Shown here piece by piece: positions 8,430 to 16,435 of a stretch of 64,000 nucleotides of DNA (its first letter is position 1; each line of letters opens with the position of its first letter). The stretch is from contig CACFTI010000008.1 of NCBI GenBank assembly GCA_902569115.1, forward strand, positions 1-64,000, given 5' to 3'. This DNA comes from an uncultured Verrucomicrobiota bacterium (GTDB lineage Bacteria > Verrucomicrobiota > Verrucomicrobiia > Opitutales > Seribacteraceae). Position numbers and translations under genes: made by a program. Under the pieces are notes generated by a model. It saw only the letters and a list, made by a program, of their open reading frames with translations, was not told where the DNA came from and made no database searches.

Positions 8430-9753
8430 GAAATTATTATCCTCAGATTATGGAATGCTCGGGGTTTTGGTAGCTCTTTGCGTGTTTTTTAGTTTGATCA
8501 CATATGAAAACCAGCAACCAGTCGGACAGGACGCGGCCGATCGTTTACTTGGTCAAATTCAGGACCAATTTGAGGAACCGGGAGTGGTTCTTGTCGCCGG
8601 TAAAAATAGTGAGGATGGTCGTGAGTTTGTCTCTCAATTGGAAGAGCAGTTGACAGAGGGTGGGTGGAAAGTGGAGGCGGCAATTGCGGGTAGACCCATT
8701 GACCTAGGGAAAGCTTTGCGCGAGGCAGATGACAAGAAGCTAAGTGTAACCTTGTTGGCCTGTGAGCAGTCCTTCGCAGATTTACCTTTGGTGGCGAATA
8801 TGAAAAAAAGCATTCCGGGGCTGAGCCAAATCGAAGTGGTAAGTCCCGAAAGTTATGGTTGGCCCAATTTCTTGAAGAGCTCGAACCTGCTCAATGTGGC
8901 CAATCAAATTGCAGTGATTGCAATTATTGCAATAGGTATGACGCTGGTAATCATTACCGCAGGAATTGATCTGTCCGTTGGCAGTCTGATTGCCTTTTCT
9001 GCAGTCATTTGCTGTTGGGTCGTTCGGGAATGGATGGGAGGGCCCGATGCGACTGTCCTTGGAATGATTGTGGCCTGTATGCTTGCGATTGGTGCATGTG
9101 GAATACTGGGTGCGTTTTCCGGTTCGATGATTGCCTACTTTGGCGTTCCTTCCTTTGTGGCAAGTCTGGGAATGATGATGGTGGCGAGTGGATTGGCCTA
9201 CATGATTTCCGGAGGACTTTCCATTTATCAGATACCAGATTCCTTTGACTGGCTGGGGCGAGGCGATTCCTTTCTTGGTATTCCAAATGCGGTGGTGCTG
9301 ATGATATTACTTTATTTGGCTGCCCATTTCCTGATGAGTCGAACCACGGCTGGACGCTATGTTTATGCGGTGGGAGGAAATGCGGAGGCTGCGAGACTTT
9401 CCGGTGTGCCGGTAAAAAAAGTGCTGCTTTGGGTCTATGCCTGCTCAGGAGTGTTGGCGGGAATGGGGGGGGTGGTGATGGCCTCCCAGTTCAGGAGCGG
9501 AGATCCCAAATATGGCCTGATGTATGAATTGTACGTGATAGCAGCGGTCGTAGTGGGTGGAACCTCTTTGTCCGGGGGTAGGGGGAAAGTCTTTGGCACC
9601 TTGATTGGGGCATTTATCATTGCAGTGATTCAAAACGGTATGAACCTGACCGGCGTCCAGAGCTACACGCAAAAAGTGGTACTCGGTCTTGTCCTTTTGG
9701 CCGCGGTGCTGCTGGATATGCTGAAGAAGCGCGGGTGGAAGTTAAGCTCTTAG
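8416..9753 (+). CDS. Sugar ABC transporter permease (RbsC-like) with inserted extracytoplasmic domain
   Basis: 445 residues from ATG 8416, which has a good upstream AAGGAAAG; an in-frame ATG at 8386 is less likely. From about residue 150 on it is a standard RbsC/BPD-transp-2 permease: IGMTLVIITAGIDLSVGS, AGRYVYAVGGNAEAARLSG and VVVGGTSLSGGRGKVFGTL. Between the first membrane helix (about residues 14-27) and that core lies an extra ~115-residue soluble segment with alternating strand/helix character (GVVLVAGKN, EDGREFVSQLEEQL, VTLLACEQSF). Canonical RbsC proteins are about 320 residues and have only a short loop here. By topology the segment should face outwards, where it could contact the binding protein or a ligand. 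Its function is unknown. Confidence 0.9.
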   Translation: MKILKKLLSSDYGMLGVLVALCVFFSLITYENQQPVGQDAADRLLGQIQDQFEEPGVVLVAGKNSEDGREFVSQLEEQLTEGGWKVEAAIAGRPIDLGKALREADDKKLSVTLLACEQSFADLPLVANMKKSIPGLSQIEVVSPESYGWPNFLKSSNLLNVANQIAVIAIIAIGMTLVIITAGIDLSVGSLIAFSAVICCWVVREWMGGPDATVLGMIVACMLAIGACGILGAFSGSMIAYFGVPSFVASLGMMMVASGLAYMISGGLSIYQIPDSFDWLGRGDSFLGIPNAVVLMILLYLAAHFLMSRTTAGRYVYAVGGNAEAARLSGVPVKKVLLWVYACSGVLAGMGGVVMASQFRSGDPKYGLMYELYVIAAVVVGGTSLSGGRGKVFGTLIGAFIIAVIQNGMNLTGVQSYTQKVVLGLVLLAAVLLDMLKKRGWKLSS

Positions 9754-9762
9754 ATGGCGTAA

Positions 9763-10377
9763 TTAATCCAACCGTTTTAGTCTCGCCTTCATAATCAGGT
9801 AGAGTTCACGGCTGATCCAGGCATCCGTTGCCGCATATTGGATTTGGGAAGGAGAGAGGGGGCGTTTTTGCCAGTTGGACAGTTGAGCGGATTTGGATAG
9901 GCGCTGCTTAAAAAAAATCGCGGTGAGGTTTCGAAGCCCAGTTTGTTCAATCTTCAGTGATTTAGCCAGAGTTGCCAGGTCTTCAAAGCCAGCGGCTTCG
10001 AATTCCTCAATTTTGTTGAGGTTTTTCAGGTCGTCCTTGATCGCCACTCCTGTTTTGATAATTTCTGGGTCGGCTAAAATATCCACTAGGGGTCCAAGTT
10101 TCATCACGGGATAAAGGCGAAAAAGAAAAGCCTGGTCGGCCGTGGCCAGTTGAATCAGTGCTGGAGGATTGTTGGGGCCCCGTTTGAAGTTTGGTTTACA
10201 TTCAATGTCGAAACCCAGAACCCTTTGCTTTTTTAGCCGGGCAGCAAACCGGTTGAATGATTTTGAATCCTCCGCTACTTGAATAGCCCCGTGAAATCTA
10301 ATGAGGGGTAATTCATTGATAGTTTCCTTGTCCAATCGCTTGGGGATTTCATCTTCGTGATTGGGAGAGACAGGCAT
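9763..10377 (-). CDS. 3'-5' exonuclease, DEDDy type (RNase D/WRN-like)
   Basis: 204 residues forming essentially one DEDD exonuclease domain. Exo I is seen as LGFDIECKP (D57, E59), Exo II as VAIKDDLKNL (D115/D116), and Exo III as YAATDAW (Y181, D185), so it is of the DEDDy class. There is no HRDC domain, unlike full-length RNase D, so it matches the short WRN-exonuclease-like proteins. Such enzymes remove nucleotides from the 3' ends of RNA or DNA using two metal ions. It is 3 bp downstream of the MBL-fold gene and likely cotranscribed. It converges with the permease gene with only 9 bp between the stops. Substrate unknown. Confidence 0.85.
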   Translation of the reverse strand: MPVSPNHEDEIPKRLDKETINELPLIRFHGAIQVAEDSKSFNRFAARLKKQRVLGFDIECKPNFKRGPNNPPALIQLATADQAFLFRLYPVMKLGPLVDILADPEIIKTGVAIKDDLKNLNKIEEFEAAGFEDLATLAKSLKIEQTGLRNLTAIFFKQRLSKSAQLSNWQKRPLSPSQIQYAATDAWISRELYLIMKARLKRLD

Positions 10378-10380
10378 GAA

Positions 10381-11382
10381 TCAAATGTTTAGGATCAGGC
10401 CATCGTATGACATGATTACATCGTATGGGTGGCTCCGGGGGGAAGGTGCACCTGGGATTCCCGGTTTTGCCTCTCTAACCGCAATTCTTGAGCGATCCAG
10501 GAATTTTCTCGTGTGACTGTGAAATTCACATAATTCTTGGTCGCTTAAATTGGGGTCATGATGAAAAATTGCGAGTGTTTTCACTTCCCCGCGGGCTGCC
10601 AATTCGACTGCCATAACATTGCTCGAGTGTCCCCAGTGTTCACGGCTCGAAATAGACTCGGAGTGAGTGTAAGGAGCATCGAAAATAAGCAGGTCCGCCC
10701 CTTTAATAAAGTCGAGGTAATCATATTCTTTGCCGTGTGCAAATTTGGGATGTTCGGAATCTGAAGCGTAGACTACTGATTTGTCGCCTTGTTGAAACCG
10801 ATATCCGTATGAGTCTCCTGGGTGGTTGAGCTTGTACATTGATATTTCAGCATCCCCAATATTAAATGCGTCACCAGGTGCATGTTTTTGGAAAACAAAT
10901 TCAGCCTGAAAAGAATCAAAATCTATAGGAAAGAAAGGAGTTTGCATTTGATTGCGCAAACTAGACTCGATGTTTTCATGACCTCCGTGAACGATAATTT
11001 TGTTTCCCGGAATATAAGCAGGTGCAAAGAAAGGTAAGCCCTGGATATGATCAAAGTGGAAATGAGAAAAGAACAAATGAATGGTATTACCTGAGGGGGA
11101 ATTGTTGACAATCTCTTGTCCCACACTGCGTATGCCTGATCCAGCATCTAAAATAATACATTCATCTGAACCAGTTTCTACTTGGACACAGGGAGTGTTG
11201 CCCCCATATGTTGATCCAATGTGGAATGGAAGATGGTCACCGACAAATTCACGAATTTGTCCCTCCGAACGAAGGTCTTTTCCTCTCGCGGCAAGCAAGG
11301 CAGACACAACTTTTTCGGTTATATCTGTTCCCGATTGGGCCGTTGGGATAGATCCTCGAGTTCCTCTGAAGTGAACAATCAT
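10381..11382 (-). CDS. MBL-fold metallo-hydrolase
   Basis: 333 residues. It opens with MIVHFRGTRGSIPT, typical of the RNase Z/PhnP-like branch of metallo-beta-lactamase-fold proteins, and has GGNTPCVQV followed by ILDAGSGIR. The metal site is SHFHFDHIQGLPFF (H107, H109, D111, H112), with further ligands expected at VYASDSEHP and at HHDP near residue 290. The ~45-residue segment between the first strand and the GGNTPC block is longer than usual. It probably cleaves a phosphodiester or related ester using two metals, in the cytoplasm, since no signal peptide is present. It pairs with the exonuclease gene downstream. The substrate cannot be inferred. Confidence 0.8.
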   Translation of the reverse strand: MIVHFRGTRGSIPTAQSGTDITEKVVSALLAARGKDLRSEGQIREFVGDHLPFHIGSTYGGNTPCVQVETGSDECIILDAGSGIRSVGQEIVNNSPSGNTIHLFFSHFHFDHIQGLPFFAPAYIPGNKIIVHGGHENIESSLRNQMQTPFFPIDFDSFQAEFVFQKHAPGDAFNIGDAEISMYKLNHPGDSYGYRFQQGDKSVVYASDSEHPKFAHGKEYDYLDFIKGADLLIFDAPYTHSESISSREHWGHSSNVMAVELAARGEVKTLAIFHHDPNLSDQELCEFHSHTRKFLDRSRIAVREAKPGIPGAPSPRSHPYDVIMSYDGLILNI

Positions 11383-11509
11383 TTTTCGATTTCCTCCCTT
11401 AAATATAAAGAAAAGGCAATTATTTTTTCCTTTAGTTATCGTTTATTGGGTAAGTAATTTTTAATCATCTGTGCTTGTGTTTACTCACTCAAGCAATCAT
11501 CTTTCGGAA

Positions 11510-12658
11510 ATGAGCGATCAATATGACATCAATGGTCCCATCTATCAAGTGGGTCAAAATATGCTGAGTTTCTCTCAACTTCTCAACTATTTCATAGACC
11601 CAGCATACAAAAGGGGTAACTTATCGAGAATTTCGGATATGCATGTTAAAGTTGGACGTCCCGTAAGCTTGCGAATCGATGACGATTTGACTCCTTTGCC
11701 AGAGGGAAGTCCTGTGGATGAACAGACACTGCATTACTTTCTGGGTATTTTACTTTCTGAAAAGAATCTTGAGATCATTAGCAATGAGGAATCTCCTCGC
11801 GATGTCGATACGGCTTTCGAATGGAAAGAACAGGGCGTTAATTTTCGTTTAAATGTTTTTAGGGACCGGGATGGTTTGGCTTTTGTTATGCGAGTTTTGG
11901 CCTCGATCATTCCCCCCATTCAAGAGGTCGGTTTGCCATCTGAAAAGATTTGGCAAGATATAAGTGAATTAAAGCGTGGTCTCGTTTTGGTAACAGGGGT
12001 AACAGGTAGTGGTAAATCAACTACAATCTCATCCCTGATTAACCATATCAATATAACCCGAAAGACTCGAATTATTACCTTGGAAGACCCGGTTGAGTTT
12101 CTTTTTAAAAGCGAGAGTTCAATGGTGTCGCAAAGGCAGGTAGGTCAGGACGTACCCAGTTTTTCGGATGGATTGAGAAGTGCCTTACGGGAAAATCCTG
12201 ATATAATCTTCGTTGGAGAGATAAGGGATACCGAAACCGCTTCTTTGGCATTGAGTGCCGCGGAGACGGGGCATTTAGTTTTTTCCACACTGCACACCCG
12301 TGATGCCAAAGGTGCTTTGAGTCGTATCGTTGACATGTTTCCTGCGGAGCAAACCAAAAGCCTTTGCCTGCAGCTTTCCTTTAGTTTGTCTTATGTGTTG
12401 AGTCAAAAATTAGTTCCCCGTTCCGATGGAAATGGTAGGATTTTGGCAATGGAGGTCCTGAAAAATGTCCCTGCCTTGGGAAATCTGATCCGAACCGGGA
12501 ATTGGCAACAGGTTTACTCCACAATGGAAACACAGTCCAAAGAGGGTATGATGACGATGGAGCAGCACTTACTTCACCTGTTTCAACACAATATTATTTC
12601 GAAAGAGTCAGCGATTACTTACACGAACGAGGCAAGCTTGTTGGATCGTTTGGGTTGA
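11510..12658 (+). CDS. pilT: PilT-like type IV pilus retraction ATPase
   Basis: 382 residues from ATG 11510; a GTG at 11471 would add 13 residues and cannot be excluded. It contains the N-terminal PilT segment SDMHVKVGRPVSLRIDDD, Walker A GVTGSGKSTT, the Asp box TRIITLEDPVEF, Walker B NPDIIFVGEIRD and the His box AAETGHLVFSTLHT. PilT powers retraction of type IV pili for twitching or surface attachment. No pilin, PilB, PilC or PilM-Q genes are in the window, so the partner genes must lie elsewhere. The following genes run in the same direction but are functionally unrelated. Confidence 0.85.
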   Translation: MSDQYDINGPIYQVGQNMLSFSQLLNYFIDPAYKRGNLSRISDMHVKVGRPVSLRIDDDLTPLPEGSPVDEQTLHYFLGILLSEKNLEIISNEESPRDVDTAFEWKEQGVNFRLNVFRDRDGLAFVMRVLASIIPPIQEVGLPSEKIWQDISELKRGLVLVTGVTGSGKSTTISSLINHINITRKTRIITLEDPVEFLFKSESSMVSQRQVGQDVPSFSDGLRSALRENPDIIFVGEIRDTETASLALSAAETGHLVFSTLHTRDAKGALSRIVDMFPAEQTKSLCLQLSFSLSYVLSQKLVPRSDGNGRILAMEVLKNVPALGNLIRTGNWQQVYSTMETQSKEGMMTMEQHLLHLFQHNIISKESAITYTNEASLLDRLG

Positions 12659-12691
12659 TCGGGTGATTGTTTCCTTTTAGAGATTAGGTAA

Positions 12692-13273
12692 ATGAAGAAA
12701 GTGAGAAAAAAACCGTTACTTATTCTATTTTTTATCACCATTATTGGAATAGTTGGTGGGAAACTTATTGCTGACAACAAAACAGAAAAAGAATCTGCTG
12801 AAAAACAAGCGAATCAAAGAAAGCAAGTAATTATGGATGATGAGCAATGGAAAAAGAAACTGTCACCCGAGCAGTATCGTATTCTTCGAAAAGCAGGAAC
12901 TGAACGCCCCTTTGGTGATGTTTACAAAGAATTCAAAAAACAGGGAGGCGGAACATATGTTTGTGCCGGATGTGACACAGAGCTGTTCAGTTCAAAAGAA
13001 AAATTCGATTCTAAGTGTGGTTGGCCCTCCTTCTATGATCCATCCAAGGCTAAGAATGTTAAAACATCTGTAGATTATCACCTTGGTTATCCACGCACTG
13101 AAGTTCTCTGTGCCGTTTGTGACGGCCATCTTGGTCATGTTTTCACAGGGGAGGGGTTTGATACTCCAACGGACAAAAGATATTGTATAAATGGTACCGT
13201 TCTTAAATTCATTCCAGATTCCTCTCCCAGTTTGAAAAAAAGCGAGGAAATCAAGAAGGTGGAGGAGGAGTAG
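12692..13273 (+). CDS. msrB: Peptide-methionine (R)-S-oxide reductase with N-terminal membrane anchor
   Basis: 193 residues. Residues ~8-27 form a single hydrophobic segment (LLILFFITIIGIVGG) after a strongly basic start, indicating export or anchoring outside the cytoplasm. The rest is a full MsrB domain: two zinc-binding Cys pairs (VCAGCD and LCAVCD), FDSKCGWPSF, HLGHVF and the catalytic cysteine in RYCING. It reduces methionine-R-sulfoxide in proteins and would protect envelope proteins from oxidation. The reductant (a thioredoxin-like protein) is not encoded nearby. The short acidic, lysine-rich tail is ordinary. Confidence 0.92.
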   Translation: MKKVRKKPLLILFFITIIGIVGGKLIADNKTEKESAEKQANQRKQVIMDDEQWKKKLSPEQYRILRKAGTERPFGDVYKEFKKQGGGTYVCAGCDTELFSSKEKFDSKCGWPSFYDPSKAKNVKTSVDYHLGYPRTEVLCAVCDGHLGHVFTGEGFDTPTDKRYCINGTVLKFIPDSSPSLKKSEEIKKVEEE

Positions 13274-13333
13274 TCATTGGTTGATATTTTTACATTTGTT
13301 TTATTTGCCATTTAATCGATTGGTAAGAGAAGT

Positions 13334-14302
13334 TTGAAAAGAAATATCTGCTGCTCTTTATTCTTCCTGCCTTCTCTATTTTTGCTTTCGCAGGTTGTTT
13401 TTTCTAGCAACGATGAGGTAAATTCGAAGAAGATAGTTGCAGAGGAAGTTTACATTCCAAAGTATGGTGAAAATGGGCAAATTATTTGGACCCTGAATGC
13501 GGAGGAGGTAAATCCCGGAGTTCGCGATTCTTACAATGTGGTCGGGCCAATACTTAAGACGCTGGATCAAAGAAAAAATATCACTCAAGTGAGTGCCCAA
13601 AAGGGGGTTTTCGATTTAGAAAAAGACCGAGCTTTTGGGAGTGAAAAAATTAATATCAATGGAAGTGGTTTCAGACTGGAAGGTGAGCATTGGAAATGGC
13701 AACAGGATCAAGAAGGTCGGCATAATTTTAAGATAGGCAAAGAGGGTTACGCCTTTTTTGAAAATTCATTCGGGTCTGCTGATCCTTCATTTTTACCCAA
13801 AAAACGAAAAGAGGATTTAAAGATATCCGCAATCACTGCAGATCCAATCGTTGCCTCCGCAAGCGAGATTGAACTAGTCTCTTTAAGATTGGGTGGGCAT
13901 CGCATCCAATTGAGTGGAACCGTCACCATAAGCAGTGATGAAATGGAGATTAACTGTTCTCAAATGACGATTTTTATTGATCGTAATGCATCAACTAGCC
14001 TCCCCGCAAAAGGCAGAATTACTCAGATTATAGCCGATAAAAATGTGGAAATGCGGCAGCTAAACAGATCATCATCCGCTAATAGTCTTACTTTTGATAC
14101 GCTAAAGGGAGAGATTTTAATGGAGGGAGATGTTATTGTTGAGGATAAAGAGTGGGGACGAGTAGTTGGTGAGAAAATTATATTAGAACAAAAAACTGGT
14201 AGAGTTCGTGTACTTGGCAACGAAAAGGCTCGTCCTCGCATTGAATTACCTGATTTGGGTAAGATCAATTTACCAAAGCCTCTAATGAAAAAAAGTAATT
14301 GA
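13334..14302 (+). CDS. LptC/LptA-like LPS-export periplasmic protein
   Basis: 322 residues from TTG 13334; the encoded MKRNICCSLFFLPSLFLLSQVVFS is a good signal peptide. The first half resembles LptC (a sequence module beginning VAEEVYIPKYGENGQIIWTL, then VSAQKGVFDLEK). After a ~40-residue linker the second half resembles LptA/OstA beta-jellyroll repeats (VASASEIELVSLR, IQLSGTVTISSDEMEINCSQM, GRITQIIADKNVEM, LEGEILMEGDVIVE-like blocks). It lies 7 bp upstream of lptB, exactly where lptC/lptA occur in other Gram-negative genomes. It probably passes LPS across the periplasm. Similarity at this level is by pattern only; the assignment rests partly on context. Confidence 0.65.
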   Translation: MKRNICCSLFFLPSLFLLSQVVFSSNDEVNSKKIVAEEVYIPKYGENGQIIWTLNAEEVNPGVRDSYNVVGPILKTLDQRKNITQVSAQKGVFDLEKDRAFGSEKININGSGFRLEGEHWKWQQDQEGRHNFKIGKEGYAFFENSFGSADPSFLPKKRKEDLKISAITADPIVASASEIELVSLRLGGHRIQLSGTVTISSDEMEINCSQMTIFIDRNASTSLPAKGRITQIIADKNVEMRQLNRSSSANSLTFDTLKGEILMEGDVIVEDKEWGRVVGEKIILEQKTGRVRVLGNEKARPRIELPDLGKINLPKPLMKKSN

Positions 14303-14309
14303 TGTAAGA

Positions 14310-15041
14310 ATGGTAACATCAACTAAAATAGAAGCACGGGAACTTCGAAAGAAGTATAAAGGTAAAGAAGTAGTCAAAGGAGTATCTCTGACGGTTAGTG
14401 GAGGTGAAATCGTAGGTTTGCTTGGTCCAAATGGAGCAGGTAAAACCACAACTTTTTCGATGATTGCCGGCTTTGTGGCACCAACCGGGGGTACACTTTT
14501 GCTCAATGATCAATCCATCGTACATCTTCCGCCTTATAAACGAGCACGGAAGGGTTTGGTTTATTTGTCTCAGGAAGCATCGGTCTTCAGGTCTTTGACT
14601 GTTGAGGAAAATATTCGAGCAATTGCACAAACTCTTCGGGGAGACAGGAAGTCGGAAGATGAAATCGTTCAACAAAGAATGGAGCAATTAGGGATCGAAA
14701 GGCTTGCCGCACAAAAAGCAAATACCTTGAGTGGTGGTGAACGGCGAAGGTTGGAAATTGCTCGGGCATTGGTTTTATCTCCAGATTTTCTGCTTCTTGA
14801 CGAACCTTTCAGTGGTGTTGATCCTAAAAGTGTCTCTGAAGTCAGTGAAATTATAAATTCTCTTAAAAGCAATGGTATGGGAATTCTGCTCACTGATCAT
14901 AATGTTCGGGAAACGCTGAGGGCTGTTGATCGAGCTTATCTTCTCTATGAAGGAAATGTGTTGGCTCATGGATCAGCAGAATTTCTAATCTCGGATCCAG
15001 ATACTCGAACTAAATATCTCGGTGTAGACTTTAAAGCCTAG
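14310..15041 (+). CDS. lptB: LPS export ABC transporter ATP-binding protein
   Basis: 243 residues, the normal LptB length. Walker A GPNGAGKT at residues 39-46, the Q-loop region VYLSQEASVFRSLTVEENI (the LptB-typical P/S-Q-E-x-S-x-F-R-x-LTVEEN), signature TLSGGERRRLEIARAL, Walker B FLLLDEPFSGVDP and the switch histidine in LLTDHNVRETL are all present. With LptF/LptG it extracts LPS from the inner membrane; lptF and lptG are not in this window. Preceded by the LptC/LptA-like gene and followed 17 bp later by hprK, an arrangement like the lptA-lptB-(rpoN-hpf-)hprK neighbourhood of other bacteria, but without rpoN and hpf. Confidence 0.95.
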   Translation: MVTSTKIEARELRKKYKGKEVVKGVSLTVSGGEIVGLLGPNGAGKTTTFSMIAGFVAPTGGTLLLNDQSIVHLPPYKRARKGLVYLSQEASVFRSLTVEENIRAIAQTLRGDRKSEDEIVQQRMEQLGIERLAAQKANTLSGGERRRLEIARALVLSPDFLLLDEPFSGVDPKSVSEVSEIINSLKSNGMGILLTDHNVRETLRAVDRAYLLYEGNVLAHGSAEFLISDPDTRTKYLGVDFKA

Positions 15042-15058
15042 ATGTAAATTTTGAAAAG

Positions 15059-16021
15059 ATGAAAAGTAATAAAAAAACCCAAGGGGTCGAGAGCATTGCA
15101 GTAAAGGATTTCTTTGTGCATTACGGCGAGCAATTGAAGTTGAGACTGGTGACAAGTGAGAAAACCCTATCCAGGAGCACTATCCGGGAAAAGAGTCTCA
15201 ATCGTCCTGCCTTGGCGGTCACGGGTTATTTCAAATATTTTGCAAATAAGAGAATTCAGCTCTTCGGAGCAGGAGAAATGGCTTTTTTTCGGGAGCAGTC
15301 AGCTGCTCGTCGAAAATCGGTTATTGAAACAATGGTAGCCAAAAAGATTCCATGCGTTGTCGTTTCCAGAAGTTTAGCACCCACTCAAGAAATGATTGAT
15401 GTTTTGGAAAATACCGGTGTTCCTCTCTTCAGAACCCCTCTGAGTTCGAAAGCATTTACGACCGAGGTGACTGTTTTATTGGAAGAAAGATTTGCTGCCC
15501 GAACTAGTTTACATGGAACTCTTCTTGAGATCAGAGGGGTAGGGACCTTGATAAGAGGTGAAAGTGGTGCCGGGAAAAGTGAAGCGGCCCTTGCTCTCAT
15601 TGAGCGAGGGCACAGCTTGGTGGCTGATGACTTAGTCAAAGTAAAACTTTTAAGTGATCATACTCCGATTGGGTTTTGTGATCCTTTAAGCCGCGGATTC
15701 ATGGAATGTCGTGGAATCGGCATTATCAATGTGGAAAAATTATTTGGAAACCGATTTGTACGTCTCGAGAAAAGAATAGACCTTGTAGTGACTCTTATAG
15801 AGGAATCTTCTGACGCAGAACCTGAAAGAACTGGATTAGATCGTAAGTATTACCAGATTCTTGGTTTCGATGTTCCACATATGGAAATTCCTGTTCGAAC
15901 TGGAAGAGATATGGCTCGCTTAATTGAAGTCGCAGCTATGGTTCAGGCGGCAAGGCAGTTTGGTTATGATTCTGCAGATGATTTAAATCAAAAACTTTTA
16001 AAGCAGATGAATGAAAAATAG
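15059..16021 (+). CDS. hprK: HPr kinase/phosphorylase
   Basis: 320 residues: an N-terminal domain (about 1-135) and a C-terminal kinase/phosphorylase domain. Walker A is GESGAGKS (residues 167-174), followed by GHSLVADD, and the family signature MECRGIGIINVEKLFG is intact. It phosphorylates and dephosphorylates HPr at a serine in response to metabolic state, controlling carbon use. No HPr (ptsH) or other PTS gene lies in the window. It is the last gene of the lpt cluster, before a long non-coding stretch upstream of dnaA. Confidence 0.93.
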   Translation: MKSNKKTQGVESIAVKDFFVHYGEQLKLRLVTSEKTLSRSTIREKSLNRPALAVTGYFKYFANKRIQLFGAGEMAFFREQSAARRKSVIETMVAKKIPCVVVSRSLAPTQEMIDVLENTGVPLFRTPLSSKAFTTEVTVLLEERFAARTSLHGTLLEIRGVGTLIRGESGAGKSEAALALIERGHSLVADDLVKVKLLSDHTPIGFCDPLSRGFMECRGIGIINVEKLFGNRFVRLEKRIDLVVTLIEESSDAEPERTGLDRKYYQILGFDVPHMEIPVRTGRDMARLIEVAAMVQAARQFGYDSADDLNQKLLKQMNEK

Positions 16022-16435
16022 CTCATTATTGGTCATTGTTTTTCTATAAATATCGTAAAATCAACCATCTGTATCCGAGTTGAGTTTGTGAAAAAAAAGC
16101 AACCTCAAAAGTGAAAAAAACTTACAAACGAACTTATGTTAATAAGTTGTGAGAAACTTTACCAAAGATAAATGATTTTTTTCTTGGTCTCGGTCAGTTT
16201 ATTGTTCAAAACAATTGTATCCCTTTCGTAACATTTTAATCCCCGCATTATCGATGATTCTTATATTTTTATCCCCTATCTCATTCTCCGCGAGAGGATT
16301 ATGGAATTTTTTGGGTAAAGTTTGTGGGTTTTCAGTAATGTTTATAATTATGGCGATTGATATCTGTAAATCCTTCTTTGAAATTGATTTACAACTGTCT
16401 CGCAGCCTGTGTGAATAAAAAAATTTCCCTACATA
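16022..16435. other. 414-bp AT-rich intergenic region upstream of dnaA
   Basis: No convincing gene is seen. The region is AT-rich with many A and T tracts. It contains a perfect DnaA-box match at 16410-16418, a one-mismatch box at 16087-16095, a perfect 7-bp inverted repeat with a 4-base loop at 16131-16148 (AACTTAT / ATAAGTT), and a 6-bp inverted repeat at 16201-16215 (ATTGTT / AACAAT). It likely holds the dnaA promoter and autoregulatory sites; it could also be part of the chromosomal origin, which two boxes alone do not establish. Confidence 0.5.
16410..16418 (-). promoter_or_regulatory. DnaA box upstream of dnaA
   Basis: TGTGAATAA on the plus strand is TTATTCACA on the minus strand, a perfect match to the TTATNCACA DnaA-box consensus. 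It lies 17 bp before the dnaA start codon, a position suited to autoregulation by DnaA binding. A second weaker copy (TGTGAAAAA) is at 16087-16095. Confidence 0.45.

Noticed and set aside
16215..16418. 67-residue hydrophobic open frame upstream of dnaA
   Set aside because: TTG start, no good ribosome-binding site, low complexity, and overlaps the DnaA box; better read as regulatory DNA.
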